Assembly (NCBI RefSeq): GCF_002846575.1 | Contig: NZ_PJND01000007.1 | Span: forward strand, 744,001-808,000 | Source of the DNA: Flavobacterium lindanitolerans | Lineage (GTDB): Bacteria; Bacteroidota; Bacteroidia; Flavobacteriales; Flavobacteriaceae | Length of the DNA stretch: 64,000 nt | Direction: 5' to 3' | In this document: positions 16,415-25,795 of the stretch, one piece after another | Layout of the letters: every line of letters begins with the position of its first letter | How positions within the stretch are numbered: the stretch's first letter is position 1 | Made by a program: the position numbers and the translations under genes | Notes under the pieces: model-generated | What the model was told of the DNA's origin: nothing | What the model saw: only the letters and a program-made list of their open reading frames with translations | The model's database searches: none

Positions 16415-17188
16415 ATGAAAAAGATTATAATATTATTATTGTTTGCAACTGCGAACCTTCAGGCCCAGGACAATAAAGCTTTTGATGTTGGTGAATGGTT
16501 CAAATTCAGAATACATTACGGCCTGGTCAATGCGGGTTACGCCACGCTTGAAGTCAAAGAAGCTACCAAAAACGGGAAAAAAGTTTTCCATGCTGTAGGA
16601 AACGGTTATACGACCGGCATGACAAAATTTTTCTTTAAGGTAAATGACGATTACCAGAGTTATTTCGATAAGAAAACCGGACAGCCTTACCAATTTGTCA
16701 GAAAGATTAATGAAGGCGGCTATACCAAAAATCAGGAAGGTTTTTTTAACCAGTCAGCAAATAACGTACTGGTTAAAGACTACAAGAAAAATTCGGAAAA
16801 AACCATTTCTGTTCCTGAGAACGTTCAGGACATAGTTTCCTCATTCTATTTTTTAAGAAACCACCCGACAATCGACAAATTAAAAGTAGGCGAGTCAATT
16901 GTTATTGATATGTTTTTTGACGACGAAACCACAAAGTTTAAGTTAAAATTTATGGGTCGAGAAGTTTTAAAAACTAAATTTGGAAAAGTAAATACGATGA
17001 TCTTCAGGCCTTATGTTCAGGCAGGTCGCGTTTTTAAAGAAGAAGAAAGTTTAACAGTCTGGATTTCAGACGATGAGAATAGAATTCCGTTACGAATCAA
17101 GGCCAGTCTGGCCGTAGGTTCTCTTAAAGCCGATTTGGACGGATACAAAGGATTGATACATCCTTTCAAAATTATAGCAGATAAATAA
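16415..17188 (+). CDS. DUF3108-family periplasmic protein
   Basis: A 257-residue exported protein with a signal peptide ending LQAQ (about residue 18). The pattern of short beta strands, starting FDVGEWFKFRIHYGLVNAGYATLEV, is typical of DUF3108. No catalytic motif is evident. The stop is 2 bp before the tryptophan dioxygenase start, so the two are clearly co-transcribed, but a link between a periplasmic beta protein and tryptophan oxidation is not obvious. Confidence 0.85.
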   Translation: MKKIIILLLFATANLQAQDNKAFDVGEWFKFRIHYGLVNAGYATLEVKEATKNGKKVFHAVGNGYTTGMTKFFFKVNDDYQSYFDKKTGQPYQFVRKINEGGYTKNQEGFFNQSANNVLVKDYKKNSEKTISVPENVQDIVSSFYFLRNHPTIDKLKVGESIVIDMFFDDETTKFKLKFMGREVLKTKFGKVNTMIFRPYVQAGRVFKEEESLTVWISDDENRIPLRIKASLAVGSLKADLDGYKGLIHPFKIIADK

Positions 17189-17190
17189 AA

Positions 17191-18132
17191 ATGGATATTA
17201 CTCCCAATATTAAAGATCAGTTAGATCAACTGGAAGAAAAATTTCAGGCAATAAATCAAAAAACCGAAACCCACCTCGAAGGGTTGCTTTGGTCCAAACC
17301 AATAACCTATTGGGACTATATTCAAACGGATGCCTTATTAAATTTACAGATTCAAAGAACAACATTACCAGATGAAATGGTTTTTATCATGTACCATCAG
17401 GTAAACGAGTTATTGTTCAAGATGATTTTATGGGAAATGGAACAGCTCTGCCATACCCCAAAACCGGAAACATCATATTTTACAGAAAAGCTGATGCGAA
17501 TCAGCCGTTATTTCGATATGCTGACCACTTCATTCGACATTATGGGTGATGGAATGGAAATCGAACAATATATGAAATTCAGAAATACGCTGACTCCGGC
17601 CAGTGGTTTCCAAAGTGCACAATACAGATTGATTGAGTTTTGTTCTACAGACCTGATTAACCTGATTGATTATCGTTTCAGAAAAACAATTGACAGAAAT
17701 ACGCCTTATGAGCATGCCTTAGAACACCTTTATTGGCAGGCCGCAGGAAAAGATTATCATACCGGTGAAAAATCATACCTGCTTAAAGAATTTGAAAGAA
17801 AATACAAACCGCAGTTCTTAAGCTATATGGAAGAATACAATACGATAAACGTATGGCGTAAATTCAAAGAATTGCCGGAACAGGACCAGAAAAATGAAGA
17901 ATTAATCAAAGCCATGCGCCATTATGACCATACGGTCAACATTACATGGGTCATGCAGCATTTGAATACCGCAAAAAAATATATTGACGGAAGCGGCAAA
18001 GGTGACGGAGAAGCCACCGGTGGAAGCGATTGGAAAAAATACATGCATCCAAAATACCAAAGAAGGATATTTTTTCCAGAATTATGGTCTCCGGAAGAGC
18101 TGGCCTCTTGGGGAGAAGAAAAAAACGTCTAA
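17191..18132 (+). CDS. kynA: Tryptophan 2,3-dioxygenase family protein
   Basis: Heme enzyme that opens the indole ring of tryptophan to give N-formylkynurenine. The 313-residue protein has the family landmarks YWDYIQTDALLNLQ (the conserved Y-x-x-Y-L region, about 44-57), MYHQVNELLFKMILWE (about 68-83), FRNTLTPASGFQSAQYR (about 129-145) and the ATGGSDWKKYM block (about 275-285) that corresponds to the GTGGS substrate loop. The rest of the kynurenine pathway is not in the window. Confidence 0.92.
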   Translation: MDITPNIKDQLDQLEEKFQAINQKTETHLEGLLWSKPITYWDYIQTDALLNLQIQRTTLPDEMVFIMYHQVNELLFKMILWEMEQLCHTPKPETSYFTEKLMRISRYFDMLTTSFDIMGDGMEIEQYMKFRNTLTPASGFQSAQYRLIEFCSTDLINLIDYRFRKTIDRNTPYEHALEHLYWQAAGKDYHTGEKSYLLKEFERKYKPQFLSYMEEYNTINVWRKFKELPEQDQKNEELIKAMRHYDHTVNITWVMQHLNTAKKYIDGSGKGDGEATGGSDWKKYMHPKYQRRIFFPELWSPEELASWGEEKNV

Positions 18133-18151
18133 TTAGATTAAAGAATACGAT

Positions 18152-19396
18152 TTGAAATACGCTGTTTTAACCTTACTATTGCTATTTACCCTGGTTTCCT
18201 GTAACAAGGAAGAAAAGTCCGAAAAAGAAAATAATATTAAAGAAGTTCCTGTAAAAGAGCCAATCGTTGTTGAATTTGGTTTTACACTAAATGATTTTTT
18301 GGTTGTGAATGATACAGTCAAAAGTGGCGATACGTTTGGAACATTGATGGACAAACATAATCTGGGCAAATACAAAGTACACGAAATAACAGAAAAAGCC
18401 AGAGATTCTTTTAACTTCAGAGATATCCGTGCCGGTAGACCTTATACCATCCTAAAAACAAAAACAGCACCCAATACGGTTCAGGTTTTTATTTACCAAC
18501 CGGATAATATTCATTACAACGTTATTGATTTAAGAGATTCTATTGTGGCCTATAGAAATAAAAAACCAATAACAATTAAAAGAAGAACAATAGCTACGGA
18601 AATCGAAAGTTCATTGTCTGAAACCCTGAGCAAGGCAGGCGTTGACGCTTCACTCGCTCAAAATCTTGCTGATATTTATGCTTATTCTGTCGACTTCTTC
18701 AAAATTCAGAAAGGCGATAAGTTTGCTGTTACTTTTAATGAGAAATACATCAGCGACACAATTTATGCAGGTGTAGAAAGCCTGGAAGCTTCCTTTTTTG
18801 AATACAAAGGAAAAAAAATCTATGCCTTTCCGTTCAAGCAGGATACTACGGCAAAAAAAGTAAACTACTATGACGAGGAAGGAAAAGTGCTCAAGACGAT
18901 GTTCCTGAAAGCACCTTTAAAATTCGGATTCAGGATTTCCTCAAAATTTTCAACAAGAAGATTCCATCCCGTACAACAGCGATTCAAAGCCCATAACGGT
19001 ACTGATTATGCAGCGCCGGCGGGAACGCCAATTATAACGACGGCAACCGGTGTGGTTGAAAAAACTGGATATACCGCCGGAAACGGAAACTTTGTAAAAG
19101 TCAAACACAATTCGACCTATTCGACGCAATACCTCCATATGTCTAAAATATTGGTTCGAAAAGGACAACGGGTTTCTCAGGGCGATGTTATTGGAAAAGT
19201 AGGAAGTACAGGTCTGGCAACCGGACCGCACGTTTGTTACCGTTTCTGGAAAAACGGCGTACAGGTTGATGCCCTTAAACAGAAACTCCCGAATTCAATC
19301 CCGATGGATGCGAAATACAAGCCTAGATTCATGGCTGAAATGGCACCTCTCAAAAAAGAATTAGACAGCATCGCTGCAATTAAATTCAAAAAGTAA
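18152..19396 (+). CDS. M23-family metallopeptidase lipoprotein with a TTG start
   Basis: A 414-residue cell-wall hydrolase. It begins with a lipoprotein signal whose lipobox is LVSC (C17). The only start that keeps this signal is the TTG at 18152: an in-frame stop lies 15 nt upstream, and the next in-frame ATG (about 18346) would remove it. After an N-terminal region with LysM/OapA-like character comes the LytM catalytic domain: HNGTDYAAPAGTP gives the zinc His and Asp, YLHMSK and TGPHVCYRFW supply the remaining His residues. It presumably cleaves peptidoglycan cross-bridges in the periplasm. Confidence 0.92.
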   Translation: MKYAVLTLLLLFTLVSCNKEEKSEKENNIKEVPVKEPIVVEFGFTLNDFLVVNDTVKSGDTFGTLMDKHNLGKYKVHEITEKARDSFNFRDIRAGRPYTILKTKTAPNTVQVFIYQPDNIHYNVIDLRDSIVAYRNKKPITIKRRTIATEIESSLSETLSKAGVDASLAQNLADIYAYSVDFFKIQKGDKFAVTFNEKYISDTIYAGVESLEASFFEYKGKKIYAFPFKQDTTAKKVNYYDEEGKVLKTMFLKAPLKFGFRISSKFSTRRFHPVQQRFKAHNGTDYAAPAGTPIITTATGVVEKTGYTAGNGNFVKVKHNSTYSTQYLHMSKILVRKGQRVSQGDVIGKVGSTGLATGPHVCYRFWKNGVQVDALKQKLPNSIPMDAKYKPRFMAEMAPLKKELDSIAAIKFKK

Positions 19397-19453
19397 TTCA
19401 TTATTGCCTAAATTTGAGCCTTCAAAAGACTACAAATCTAATTTTTTATTACC

Positions 19454-21097
19454 ATGGCTTTAGGCAGAACCAATCCGTCAGGAACAGTTGCTTGGCAAAA
19501 ACTGCGTGAACATTTCGCTGAAATGCAATATGCTTCAATGCAGGAAATGTTTGCAAACGATAGCTCCAGAGCAGAAAAATTTAATCTTCAATGGAATAAC
19601 TTTCTTGTAGATTATTCTAAAAATATTATCACAGAAGAAACAATAAGTTTGCTTTTGTCTTTGGCTGAGGAAGTAAATCTGAAAGATGCCATTGCCAAAT
19701 ATTTTAATGGCGACAGTATCAACGAAACCGAAAACCGGGCGGTACTTCATACTGCTTTACGTGCTCCTGAATCTGCTGTAATCACTGCAGACGGACAAAA
19801 TGTAATACCGGAGGTATATCGCGTAAAAAACAAGATTAAGGCCTTTTGTGATGAGGTTATTAACGGACAAAGAAAAGGTTTCACCGGAAAAGCTTTTACA
19901 GATGTAGTAAACATTGGAATTGGGGGTTCAGATTTAGGACCGGCAATGGTTGTAGAAGCGCTTCAGTTTTATAAAAATCATCTGAATGTTCATTTTATCT
20001 CTAACGTTGATGGTGACCACGTACAGGAAAAAATCAAAAACCTAAATCCCGAAACGACACTTTTTGTAGTGGTTTCAAAAACATTTACCACCCAGGAAAC
20101 GCTTTCAAACTCTGAAACGGTACGCAAATGGTTTTTAAAATCGGCTAAACAGGAAGATGTTGCCAAGCATTTTGTGGCTGTTTCTACAAATATCCAGAAA
20201 GTAACAGAATTCGGAATCAATCCGGATAATGTTTTTCCTATGTGGGACTGGGTTGGAGGAAGATTCTCTTTGTGGAGTGCTGTAGGCCTGTCCATCAGTT
20301 TGGCTGTAGGATTCGACAATTTCAATAAACTGCTGAAAGGTGCGAATGAAATGGATGAACATTTCAAATCGGCAGAATTCAACCAGAATATTCCGGTAGT
20401 TCTGGCACTTTTGAGCATTTGGTACAATAACTTTTTCGGAGCAGAAAGTGAAGCGCTGATTCCCTATACACAATACCTCCAGAAACTGGCACCCTACCTT
20501 CAACAGGGAATCATGGAAAGTAACGGAAAAAGCGTTGGCAGAGATGGTAATCCGGTAAACTACCAGACAGGAACAATCATTTGGGGCGAACCGGGAACCA
20601 ATTCACAGCACGCGTTTTTCCAGCTAATCCACCAGGGAACCAAATTGATTCCTACTGATTTTATTGGTTTTGTAAAACCTCTATATGGAGATGAAGACCA
20701 TCACAATAAACTAATGTCTAATTTCTTTGCCCAGACAGAAGCTTTGCTGAATGGAAAGACGGAAGACCAGGTAAGGGCAGAATTTACAAAAACAAACTTC
20801 TCCTCAGGAGCAGCAGAGTTCCTGACACCATTTAAGATTTTTCAGGGGAACAAGCCAACCAATACATTGCTAATCCAACAGCTAACGCCAGAAGCTTTAG
20901 GTTCACTGATTTCATTATATGAACATAAGATTTTTGTACAGGGCGTAATCTGGAATATTTTCAGTTATGACCAATGGGGTGTTGAACTTGGCAAACAATT
21001 AGCGAATTCAATTCTTGATGAAATCAATTCAGGTGTTGTAAAACAACATGACAGTTCAACGGCTCTTTTGTTGCGTTATTTTTTAGATAAGAAATAA
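19454..21097 (+). CDS. pgi: Glucose-6-phosphate isomerase
   Basis: Interconverts glucose-6-phosphate and fructose-6-phosphate. Normal length for the long form (547 residues). Signatures: [14 protein letters not shown] (about 154-167), the KTFTTQET loop (about 208-215), and [15 protein letters not shown], which carries the catalytic Glu. TAAATTTG at 19409-19416 is a possible -7 box 37 nt before the ATG. A terminator shared with the convergent DedA gene follows. Confidence 0.98.
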   Translation: MALGRTNPSGTVAWQKLREHFAEMQYASMQEMFANDSSRAEKFNLQWNNFLVDYSKNIITEETISLLLSLAEEVNLKDAIAKYFNGDSINETENRAVLHTALRAPESAVITADGQNVIPEVYRVKNKIKAFCDEVINGQRKGFTGKAFTDVVNIGIGGSDLGPAMVVEALQFYKNHLNVHFISNVDGDHVQEKIKNLNPETTLFVVVSKTFTTQETLSNSETVRKWFLKSAKQEDVAKHFVAVSTNIQKVTEFGINPDNVFPMWDWVGGRFSLWSAVGLSISLAVGFDNFNKLLKGANEMDEHFKSAEFNQNIPVVLALLSIWYNNFFGAESEALIPYTQYLQKLAPYLQQGIMESNGKSVGRDGNPVNYQTGTIIWGEPGTNSQHAFFQLIHQGTKLIPTDFIGFVKPLYGDEDHHNKLMSNFFAQTEALLNGKTEDQVRAEFTKTNFSSGAAEFLTPFKIFQGNKPTNTLLIQQLTPEALGSLISLYEHKIFVQGVIWNIFSYDQWGVELGKQLANSILDEINSGVVKQHDSSTALLLRYFLDKK

Positions 21098-21121
21098 GAA
21101 CTAATGAGTTTAGTCTAAAAC

Positions 21122-21150
21122 AAAAAAGCCTCTCAATCGAGAGGCTTTTT
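21122..21150. terminator. Bidirectional terminator between pgi and the DedA gene
   Basis: AAAAAAGCCTCTC (21122-21134), a 4-nt loop, and GAGAGGCTTTTT (21139-21150). A-run and T-run flanks allow termination from both sides. Confidence 0.92.
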
Positions 21151-21151
21151 A

Positions 21152-21850
21152 TTATTCTTCTGTATTGTTTTCCGGAGTTTCTTTGTTTCCTTTCAAAAAT
21201 TTCACCACTAGCGGAATGGTAGTAGCCGCTACAATGATAAGGATAATGATTTCAATATGACTCTTTAAATCAATGTCAAATTTGCTTAAAAACAAACCGT
21301 AAAGGTAATGCCCAGCCATAATTAAGCTGAAAGCCCATAAGAAAGAACTTAGTATATTGTAGAATATGAAACGTTTTTTGTCCATTTGCACGATTCCGGC
21401 AATAATCGGGGCAAAGGTTCTCAGGATAGGCATGAAACGTGCAATGATAATCGCTTTCCCACCGTATTTTTCAAAAAATACGCGCGACTGCTCCAGATAC
21501 TTTTTCTTGAACCAGAAACTGTCCTCTTTTTTATAAAGATACCATCCGCTTTTTGCACCAAACCAATAACCCACCGTGTTTCCGATAATTCCGGAAATAG
21601 CAACCAATGTAGCCAGTAAAGCCACGTTGCCAAAGTCACTTTCAATGATAACAAGATTTTCTACAAGTTCACGGCTGTAGATTCCGGCAAGAAAAAGAAG
21701 GCTGTCACCCGGAAGGAAAAACCCGGCAAACAATCCCGTTTCTGCAAAAACAATAAAAAGCACAACATACAGTCCAACGCTAACGCCCCCAAGTTCCATT
21801 GCAATGTAGAATTCAGGGTTAATGAGCTGTTTCCAATCAAAATTATCCAT
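21152..21850 (-). CDS. DedA-family membrane protein
   Basis: A 232-residue inner-membrane protein of the DedA/VTT superfamily, members of which act as lipid scramblases or flippases for undecaprenyl phosphate and phosphatidylethanolamine. Conserved blocks: FAETGLFAGFFLPGDSLLF (about 35-53), GNTVGYWFGAKSG (about 88-100) and the amphipathic motif FFEKYGGKAIIIARFMPILRTFAP (with the conserved RFxPxxR) at about 126-149. It lies 27 bp downstream of the antiporter start region in the same leftward direction. Confidence 0.94.
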   Translation of the reverse strand: MDNFDWKQLINPEFYIAMELGGVSVGLYVVLFIVFAETGLFAGFFLPGDSLLFLAGIYSRELVENLVIIESDFGNVALLATLVAISGIIGNTVGYWFGAKSGWYLYKKEDSFWFKKKYLEQSRVFFEKYGGKAIIIARFMPILRTFAPIIAGIVQMDKKRFIFYNILSSFLWAFSLIMAGHYLYGLFLSKFDIDLKSHIEIIILIIVAATTIPLVVKFLKGNKETPENNTEE

Positions 21851-21877
21851 TTTAGAATTTAGTTAAGTAAATAATTA

Positions 21878-24118
21878 TTAAGAAGCATTTAGTGTAATAG
21901 AATTCATTTTTTTCTTATCGCCTACAATCCAGATAATGTCGTTTCTTTCAAGTACGACGTGGGATTCCGGATTCATCATTCGGCGGCCTTCCCGTTCAAT
22001 TCCCACGACCAGGCCATCTGTTTTTTCTCTAAGCTGTGATTCGCGGATGGTTTTGCCAATAAAATCTTCGTTTTTCAATTCGAAATTTTTCAGGACAGTT
22101 TCAGAATTGTTTTCAGGAACTGCCACAAAACTCTGCTGCAGATAGGTCTTGAATTTCTCTATCTGTCGGTCTGTTCCTATGACATAGAGAATATCATTTG
22201 GATAAATCTGCTCATTTCGGTTAGGAACATTAATTGTAATATTTCCGCGTTTGATTGCCGCAATATTGATTCCTATCTTTTCACGGAGTTCCAGCTGGTG
22301 TAGCGGTTTCCCAACAATATTGGATTCGGCACTGATTTCAAAAGTAGTCATGTGCGCATCCCAGGGAGAAAGCTCCCGCTTGCTTTTTGAAGCTTCCGTA
22401 TTTTCCCGGTCGTTAAGATTCTGCATAAATCGGTTTTCGATTCGGTCATATAATGTTTGCAGCTTTTTAGGGAAAACCATATAAGCCACGGCAAAAATAA
22501 CCAAAGCAGTAAAGGCAATGAAATTAGAAAAGAAACTGTTGAGCAATAATCCAATAAAAAACAGGGTAAACAGTATTCGGATAATATTGACAATTTTTAT
22601 TGGTCCTAAAAATTTCCTTTCCCGCTTTAATTCCTCATAAGCGGTAGGCGCAACTTTTCTGAACGACAAGGCCCATAAGAAAGGCGAAATGCACAAAAGC
22701 GTTAATACTGCTATCGCGACATTAGCCCATTGCGAACCGTTTACAAGAGGAAGTACTACTCTTGAAGAAAGCAGAATAATGGCAATTATAATTACAGAAT
22801 AGATGATAATCTGAATGATGCTGGATCTTAAAAATAAAACCCAGTTGCTTGTGGCTTTTATAGTTTGCGAACTGGAACTGTAGCTGTCGATTGCCTTAAT
22901 CCATTTTTTAGGGAGTTTTCTTTCCAGCATATTGGAAACCGGAATAGAAAGCTTAATCATAAAAGGAGTCGTAAATGTCGATATGGCAGAAACGGCAACT
23001 ACAATAGGATAAAGGAAATTGCTGGTTACGCCTAATGTCATCCCTAAAGTAGCAATGATAAACGAAAACTCACCAATTTGAGCTAAACTCATCCCGGTTT
23101 GTACAGACTGTTTTAAGGGCTGTCCGGAAATAAGGGTTCCGATAGTGGAACTTAAAGTTTTTCCAAAAACGGTCAGCAAGGTGATAATAATTACCGGAAC
23201 GGCATATTCTGCCAATGTACTAGGATTGATAAGCATTCCTACAGATACGAAGAAAACGGCTCCAAAAAGGTCTTTTACAGGTTTAACGAGGTGTTCAATG
23301 CGTTCCGCTTTGGTGGTTTCAGCAATAATAGAACCCATAATAAAAGCACCCAAAGCAGGTGAAAAACCGGCCATAGTAGCCAGAATTACCATCATAAGGC
23401 ATAAAGCTAATGAAACAATCAACAGGGTTTCATCGCTTAAAAGATTCTTAGCCTTTTTTAGTAAGGTAGGAATGAAAAAGATACCGCCTACAAACCATAG
23501 TATAAGGAAAAACAAAAGTTTTAATACTGATTCAAAAAGTTCCATTCCTGAAAATTGCTGACTCACGGCAATGGTTGAAAGCAGAACCATCATCAGGATA
23601 GCTACAATATCTTCAACAATCAGCGCGCCAAAAACAATGCCGGCAAATTTCTGGCCTTTTACACCCAATTCATCAAAAGCCCGAAGTATGATAGTAGTTG
23701 ACGAAATGGAGAGAATAACACCCAAAAAGATACTGTCCATAGAAGACCAGCCCATGAGCTGACCGCACCAATATCCCAAAAATACCATAGAGAAAATTTG
23801 TACCAGAGCAGTAATGGAGGCTGTTCCGCCCACTTTCATCAATTTCTTAAAGCTAAATTCGAGACCCAGGCTGAAAAGCAATATAATAACCCCGATTTCT
23901 GCCCAGACTTCAACGTTTTGTACGTCTTTTACAGAAGGGAATAACGTAAAATAAGGGCCCGCAAGAAATCCCGCAATTAAATATCCAAGAACTAAAGGTT
24001 GTCTGATTTTCTTAAAAAGTAAAATGGCAACACCGGCAGTCATAAGAATTAGTCCCAAATCACTTATAAGTGGATAAAGGTGATGTGAGGCTGCTGCCGT
24101 ATTTTCTAATTCATTCAT
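21878..24118 (-). CDS. CPA2-type cation/proton antiporter with two TrkA-C domains
   Basis: A 746-residue membrane protein. Residues 1-400 form a KefB/NhaA-like antiporter core (GYLIAGFLAGPY, LFSLGLEFSFKKL, ALIVEDIVAILM). A further hydrophobic block spans about 420-560. The cytosolic end carries two tandem TrkA-C (RCK-C) domains, beginning near VGKPLHQLELREK and IGKTIRESQLREK, with no Rossmann RCK-N part, so NAD binding of the KefC type is not expected. Its DNA context, directly upstream of DedA, suggests shared transcription. The transported ion (K+ or Na+) cannot be told. Confidence 0.92.
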   Translation of the reverse strand: MNELENTAAASHHLYPLISDLGLILMTAGVAILLFKKIRQPLVLGYLIAGFLAGPYFTLFPSVKDVQNVEVWAEIGVIILLFSLGLEFSFKKLMKVGGTASITALVQIFSMVFLGYWCGQLMGWSSMDSIFLGVILSISSTTIILRAFDELGVKGQKFAGIVFGALIVEDIVAILMMVLLSTIAVSQQFSGMELFESVLKLLFFLILWFVGGIFFIPTLLKKAKNLLSDETLLIVSLALCLMMVILATMAGFSPALGAFIMGSIIAETTKAERIEHLVKPVKDLFGAVFFVSVGMLINPSTLAEYAVPVIIITLLTVFGKTLSSTIGTLISGQPLKQSVQTGMSLAQIGEFSFIIATLGMTLGVTSNFLYPIVVAVSAISTFTTPFMIKLSIPVSNMLERKLPKKWIKAIDSYSSSSQTIKATSNWVLFLRSSIIQIIIYSVIIIAIILLSSRVVLPLVNGSQWANVAIAVLTLLCISPFLWALSFRKVAPTAYEELKRERKFLGPIKIVNIIRILFTLFFIGLLLNSFFSNFIAFTALVIFAVAYMVFPKKLQTLYDRIENRFMQNLNDRENTEASKSKRELSPWDAHMTTFEISAESNIVGKPLHQLELREKIGINIAAIKRGNITINVPNRNEQIYPNDILYVIGTDRQIEKFKTYLQQSFVAVPENNSETVLKNFELKNEDFIGKTIRESQLREKTDGLVVGIEREGRRMMNPESHVVLERNDIIWIVGDKKKMNSITLNAS

Positions 24119-24193
24119 ATCTGTAATAATTTAATTGGACAATGTTTAGGAAGATTCAGGGAGAGAATCTTAAAAAAGAAAATCAATTATTTA

Positions 24194-24607
24194 TTACCAA
24201 AAAGCCTGAAAGGGATAGAAGATGGATAGTAGTTTTCCTTTATGGCAGAAAGAACCAAACAGGGAATGTTTTTCAAAAGGGTTTGCCAAAGCAAAATAAG
24301 TATGGAAAACAAATTTTGAAGAAGAAACGGCTCCAAAAAGTAAAGTCAAACCATGGCATTTTGAAAGCCTGGCCATACTATAACGATAGGGGTTAGAAAA
24401 TTTCTTCTTTTTATGGAGTTTATCCAATGTGTCATGCACAACCGAAAATTCTTTTTTTGAAAGACCGTATTGGCATGTTTTTAATTGCGGTGTGCAATTG
24501 GTTTCGGGAAAAGTCAATGACAAGTTTTTCTTATTGCCGGCATCGCAACGCATACCAAGCAGAAAGAATAAGCACAAAAAAGTAATATGTACGGCTTTTT
24601 TCATCAT
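24194..24607 (-). CDS. Small secreted protein of unknown function
   Basis: A 137-residue frame with a convincing N-terminal signal sequence (MMKKAVHITFLCLFFLLG, then RCDAGN). The rest is basic with several cysteines and no motif I recognise. Support for it being real: the signal peptide, and an exact -7 box (24613-24620) placed 5 nt before the start. It lies 75 bp upstream of the antiporter gene on the same strand. The overlapping frame on the other strand has neither a signal peptide nor a promoter. A conserved homologue has not been shown. Confidence 0.55.
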   Translation of the reverse strand: MMKKAVHITFLCLFFLLGMRCDAGNKKNLSLTFPETNCTPQLKTCQYGLSKKEFSVVHDTLDKLHKKKKFSNPYRYSMARLSKCHGLTLLFGAVSSSKFVFHTYFALANPFEKHSLFGSFCHKGKLLSIFYPFQAFW

Positions 24608-24612
24608 TTCCG

Positions 24613-24620
24613 CAAATTTA
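24613..24620 (-). promoter_or_regulatory. -7 element directly before the small secreted protein
   Basis: TAAATTTG on the minus strand, 5 nt before the first ATG, which implies a leaderless transcript. No TTG at the standard spacing. Confidence 0.5.
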
Positions 24621-24731
24621 TGATATTGGATTTTAAAACAGTGACCAATTCAATTAAAGAAATGTTAATTATTAAGATTTTATTTCGTAATTTGGATTCA
24701 TTATTTATTGGTCTGCCGTGTTCCCATAATT

Positions 24732-24760
24732 TTGGAGCATTTCATTTTTTGATATATTTG
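24732..24760 (+). promoter_or_regulatory. Promoter of the 4-TM protein gene
   Basis: TTG at 24732-24734, an 18-bp spacer and TATATTTG at 24753-24760; the ATG follows 19 nt later. Confidence 0.7.
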
Positions 24761-24779
24761 TAAAAAACAATTTTTGACC

Positions 24780-25229
24780 ATGGATACTTACAAAATTATT
24801 CTTGAAGCCCACTCCGGTATTGCCTATGTAGCCCTTTTTACAATTGGCGTTGCAACAATTAATTCCCTGATAGGGCTATCTGCTAAAAACGAATTCAAAC
24901 CAAAAGACAGAAGGATTGCCCTTTTTGGTCTTATTTCAGCACATATCCAATTTGTTTTTGGATTGATACTGTATTTCGTTTCTCCAAAAGGAATTGCCCT
25001 GTTTGGACAGGCTGGCATGAAAGAAATTATGGGAAATAGCGAGCTGCGCATGATGGCAGTCGAGCATCCTTTCGTAAATATTTTGGCAATAGTGCTGATA
25101 ACCATAGGTTGGAGCACACACAAAAGAGTGGATGATTCCAATAAAAAATTCAAGAAAATAGCCGTATTCTATGCTTTGGGATTCCTGTTGCTGTTGTCAA
25201 GAATTCCTTGGAATGTGTGGTTCTCATAA
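24780..25229 (+). CDS. Four-helix membrane protein, cytochrome b-like
   Basis: A 149-residue inner-membrane protein with four hydrophobic segments (about 10-33, 45-68, 97-113 and 127-146). Histidines at helix ends (EAHSGIAY near the start, SAHIQF and VEHPFVN in the middle) could be heme ligands, and homologues are often labelled cytochrome B without proof. The start is the ATG at 24780; an in-frame TTG 6 nt earlier is less likely. It is a single-gene unit between its own promoter and terminator. Confidence 0.8.
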   Translation: MDTYKIILEAHSGIAYVALFTIGVATINSLIGLSAKNEFKPKDRRIALFGLISAHIQFVFGLILYFVSPKGIALFGQAGMKEIMGNSELRMMAVEHPFVNILAIVLITIGWSTHKRVDDSNKKFKKIAVFYALGFLLLLSRIPWNVWFS

Positions 25230-25234
25230 AAAAT

Positions 25235-25257
25235 AAAGCTCAATTTTTTGAGCTTTT
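25235..25257 (+). terminator. Terminator after the 4-TM protein gene
   Basis: AAAGCTCAA (25235-25243), loop TTTT, TTGAGCTTT (25248-25256), T-run. Confidence 0.9.
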
Positions 25258-25283
25258 TTCATTTTAGGTATAGTAATTGTAAG

Positions 25284-25793
25284 ATGAATTGGCCAAACAT
25301 AAAAAAATTTATCATGAAGTATAAGACTACCATTCTGTTGCTGGCCTTTATTGCTTTGGTCTTTTCGAGCGGTTTTTCCATACAGGATAGAAATTTTCAA
25401 AAAACACCCCCGGAAAAAACCCAGGCATTTCAGGATTCGGTAAAGAAAGTTGCAATAGAAGATAGCTTAAAATTAGCAGAATCAAAAAAATATAAACTCC
25501 ATAAGAAAAATGCCCATGCATCTTATTATGCGGACAAATTTACAGGACGGCGCACAGCAAGCGGAAAAATTTTTGACAATAAGAAATATACCGCAGCCCA
25601 TAGAAAATTTCCTTTTGGAACCAAGCTCCGTATAACAAATGAAGCCAATGGAAAATCGGTTATTGTAGAAGTGACAGACCGGGGCCCGTTTACCAAAGGA
25701 AAAGAAATTGACCTTACCAAAAAAGCCTTTATGGACATTGCTTCTTCCCGATACGGAGGTCATTTGAAAGTAACTATTGAAATTGTACAGTAA
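25284..25793 (+). CDS. RlpA-like double-psi beta-barrel protein 1
   Basis: A 169-residue exported protein from the ATG at 25284; the ATG at 25314 (MKYKTTILLL) would give a tidier signal peptide, so the start is open. The C-terminal 95 residues are a double-psi beta-barrel of the RlpA type (HASYYADKFTGRRTASGKIF, KFPFGTKLRITN, VTDRGPFTKGKEIDLTKKAF). RlpA proteins bind or cleave denuded septal glycan. The catalytic Asp/His region DRGPF is present. It lies 2 bp before a shorter paralogue and has no SPOR domain. Confidence 0.88.
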   Translation: MNWPNIKKFIMKYKTTILLLAFIALVFSSGFSIQDRNFQKTPPEKTQAFQDSVKKVAIEDSLKLAESKKYKLHKKNAHASYYADKFTGRRTASGKIFDNKKYTAAHRKFPFGTKLRITNEANGKSVIVEVTDRGPFTKGKEIDLTKKAFMDIASSRYGGHLKVTIEIVQ

Positions 25794-25795
25794 TC

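Noticed and set aside
24142..24396. Plus-strand 84-codon frame overlapping the small secreted protein
   Set aside because: No promoter, no family character, and the opposite strand has a signal peptide with a -7 box.
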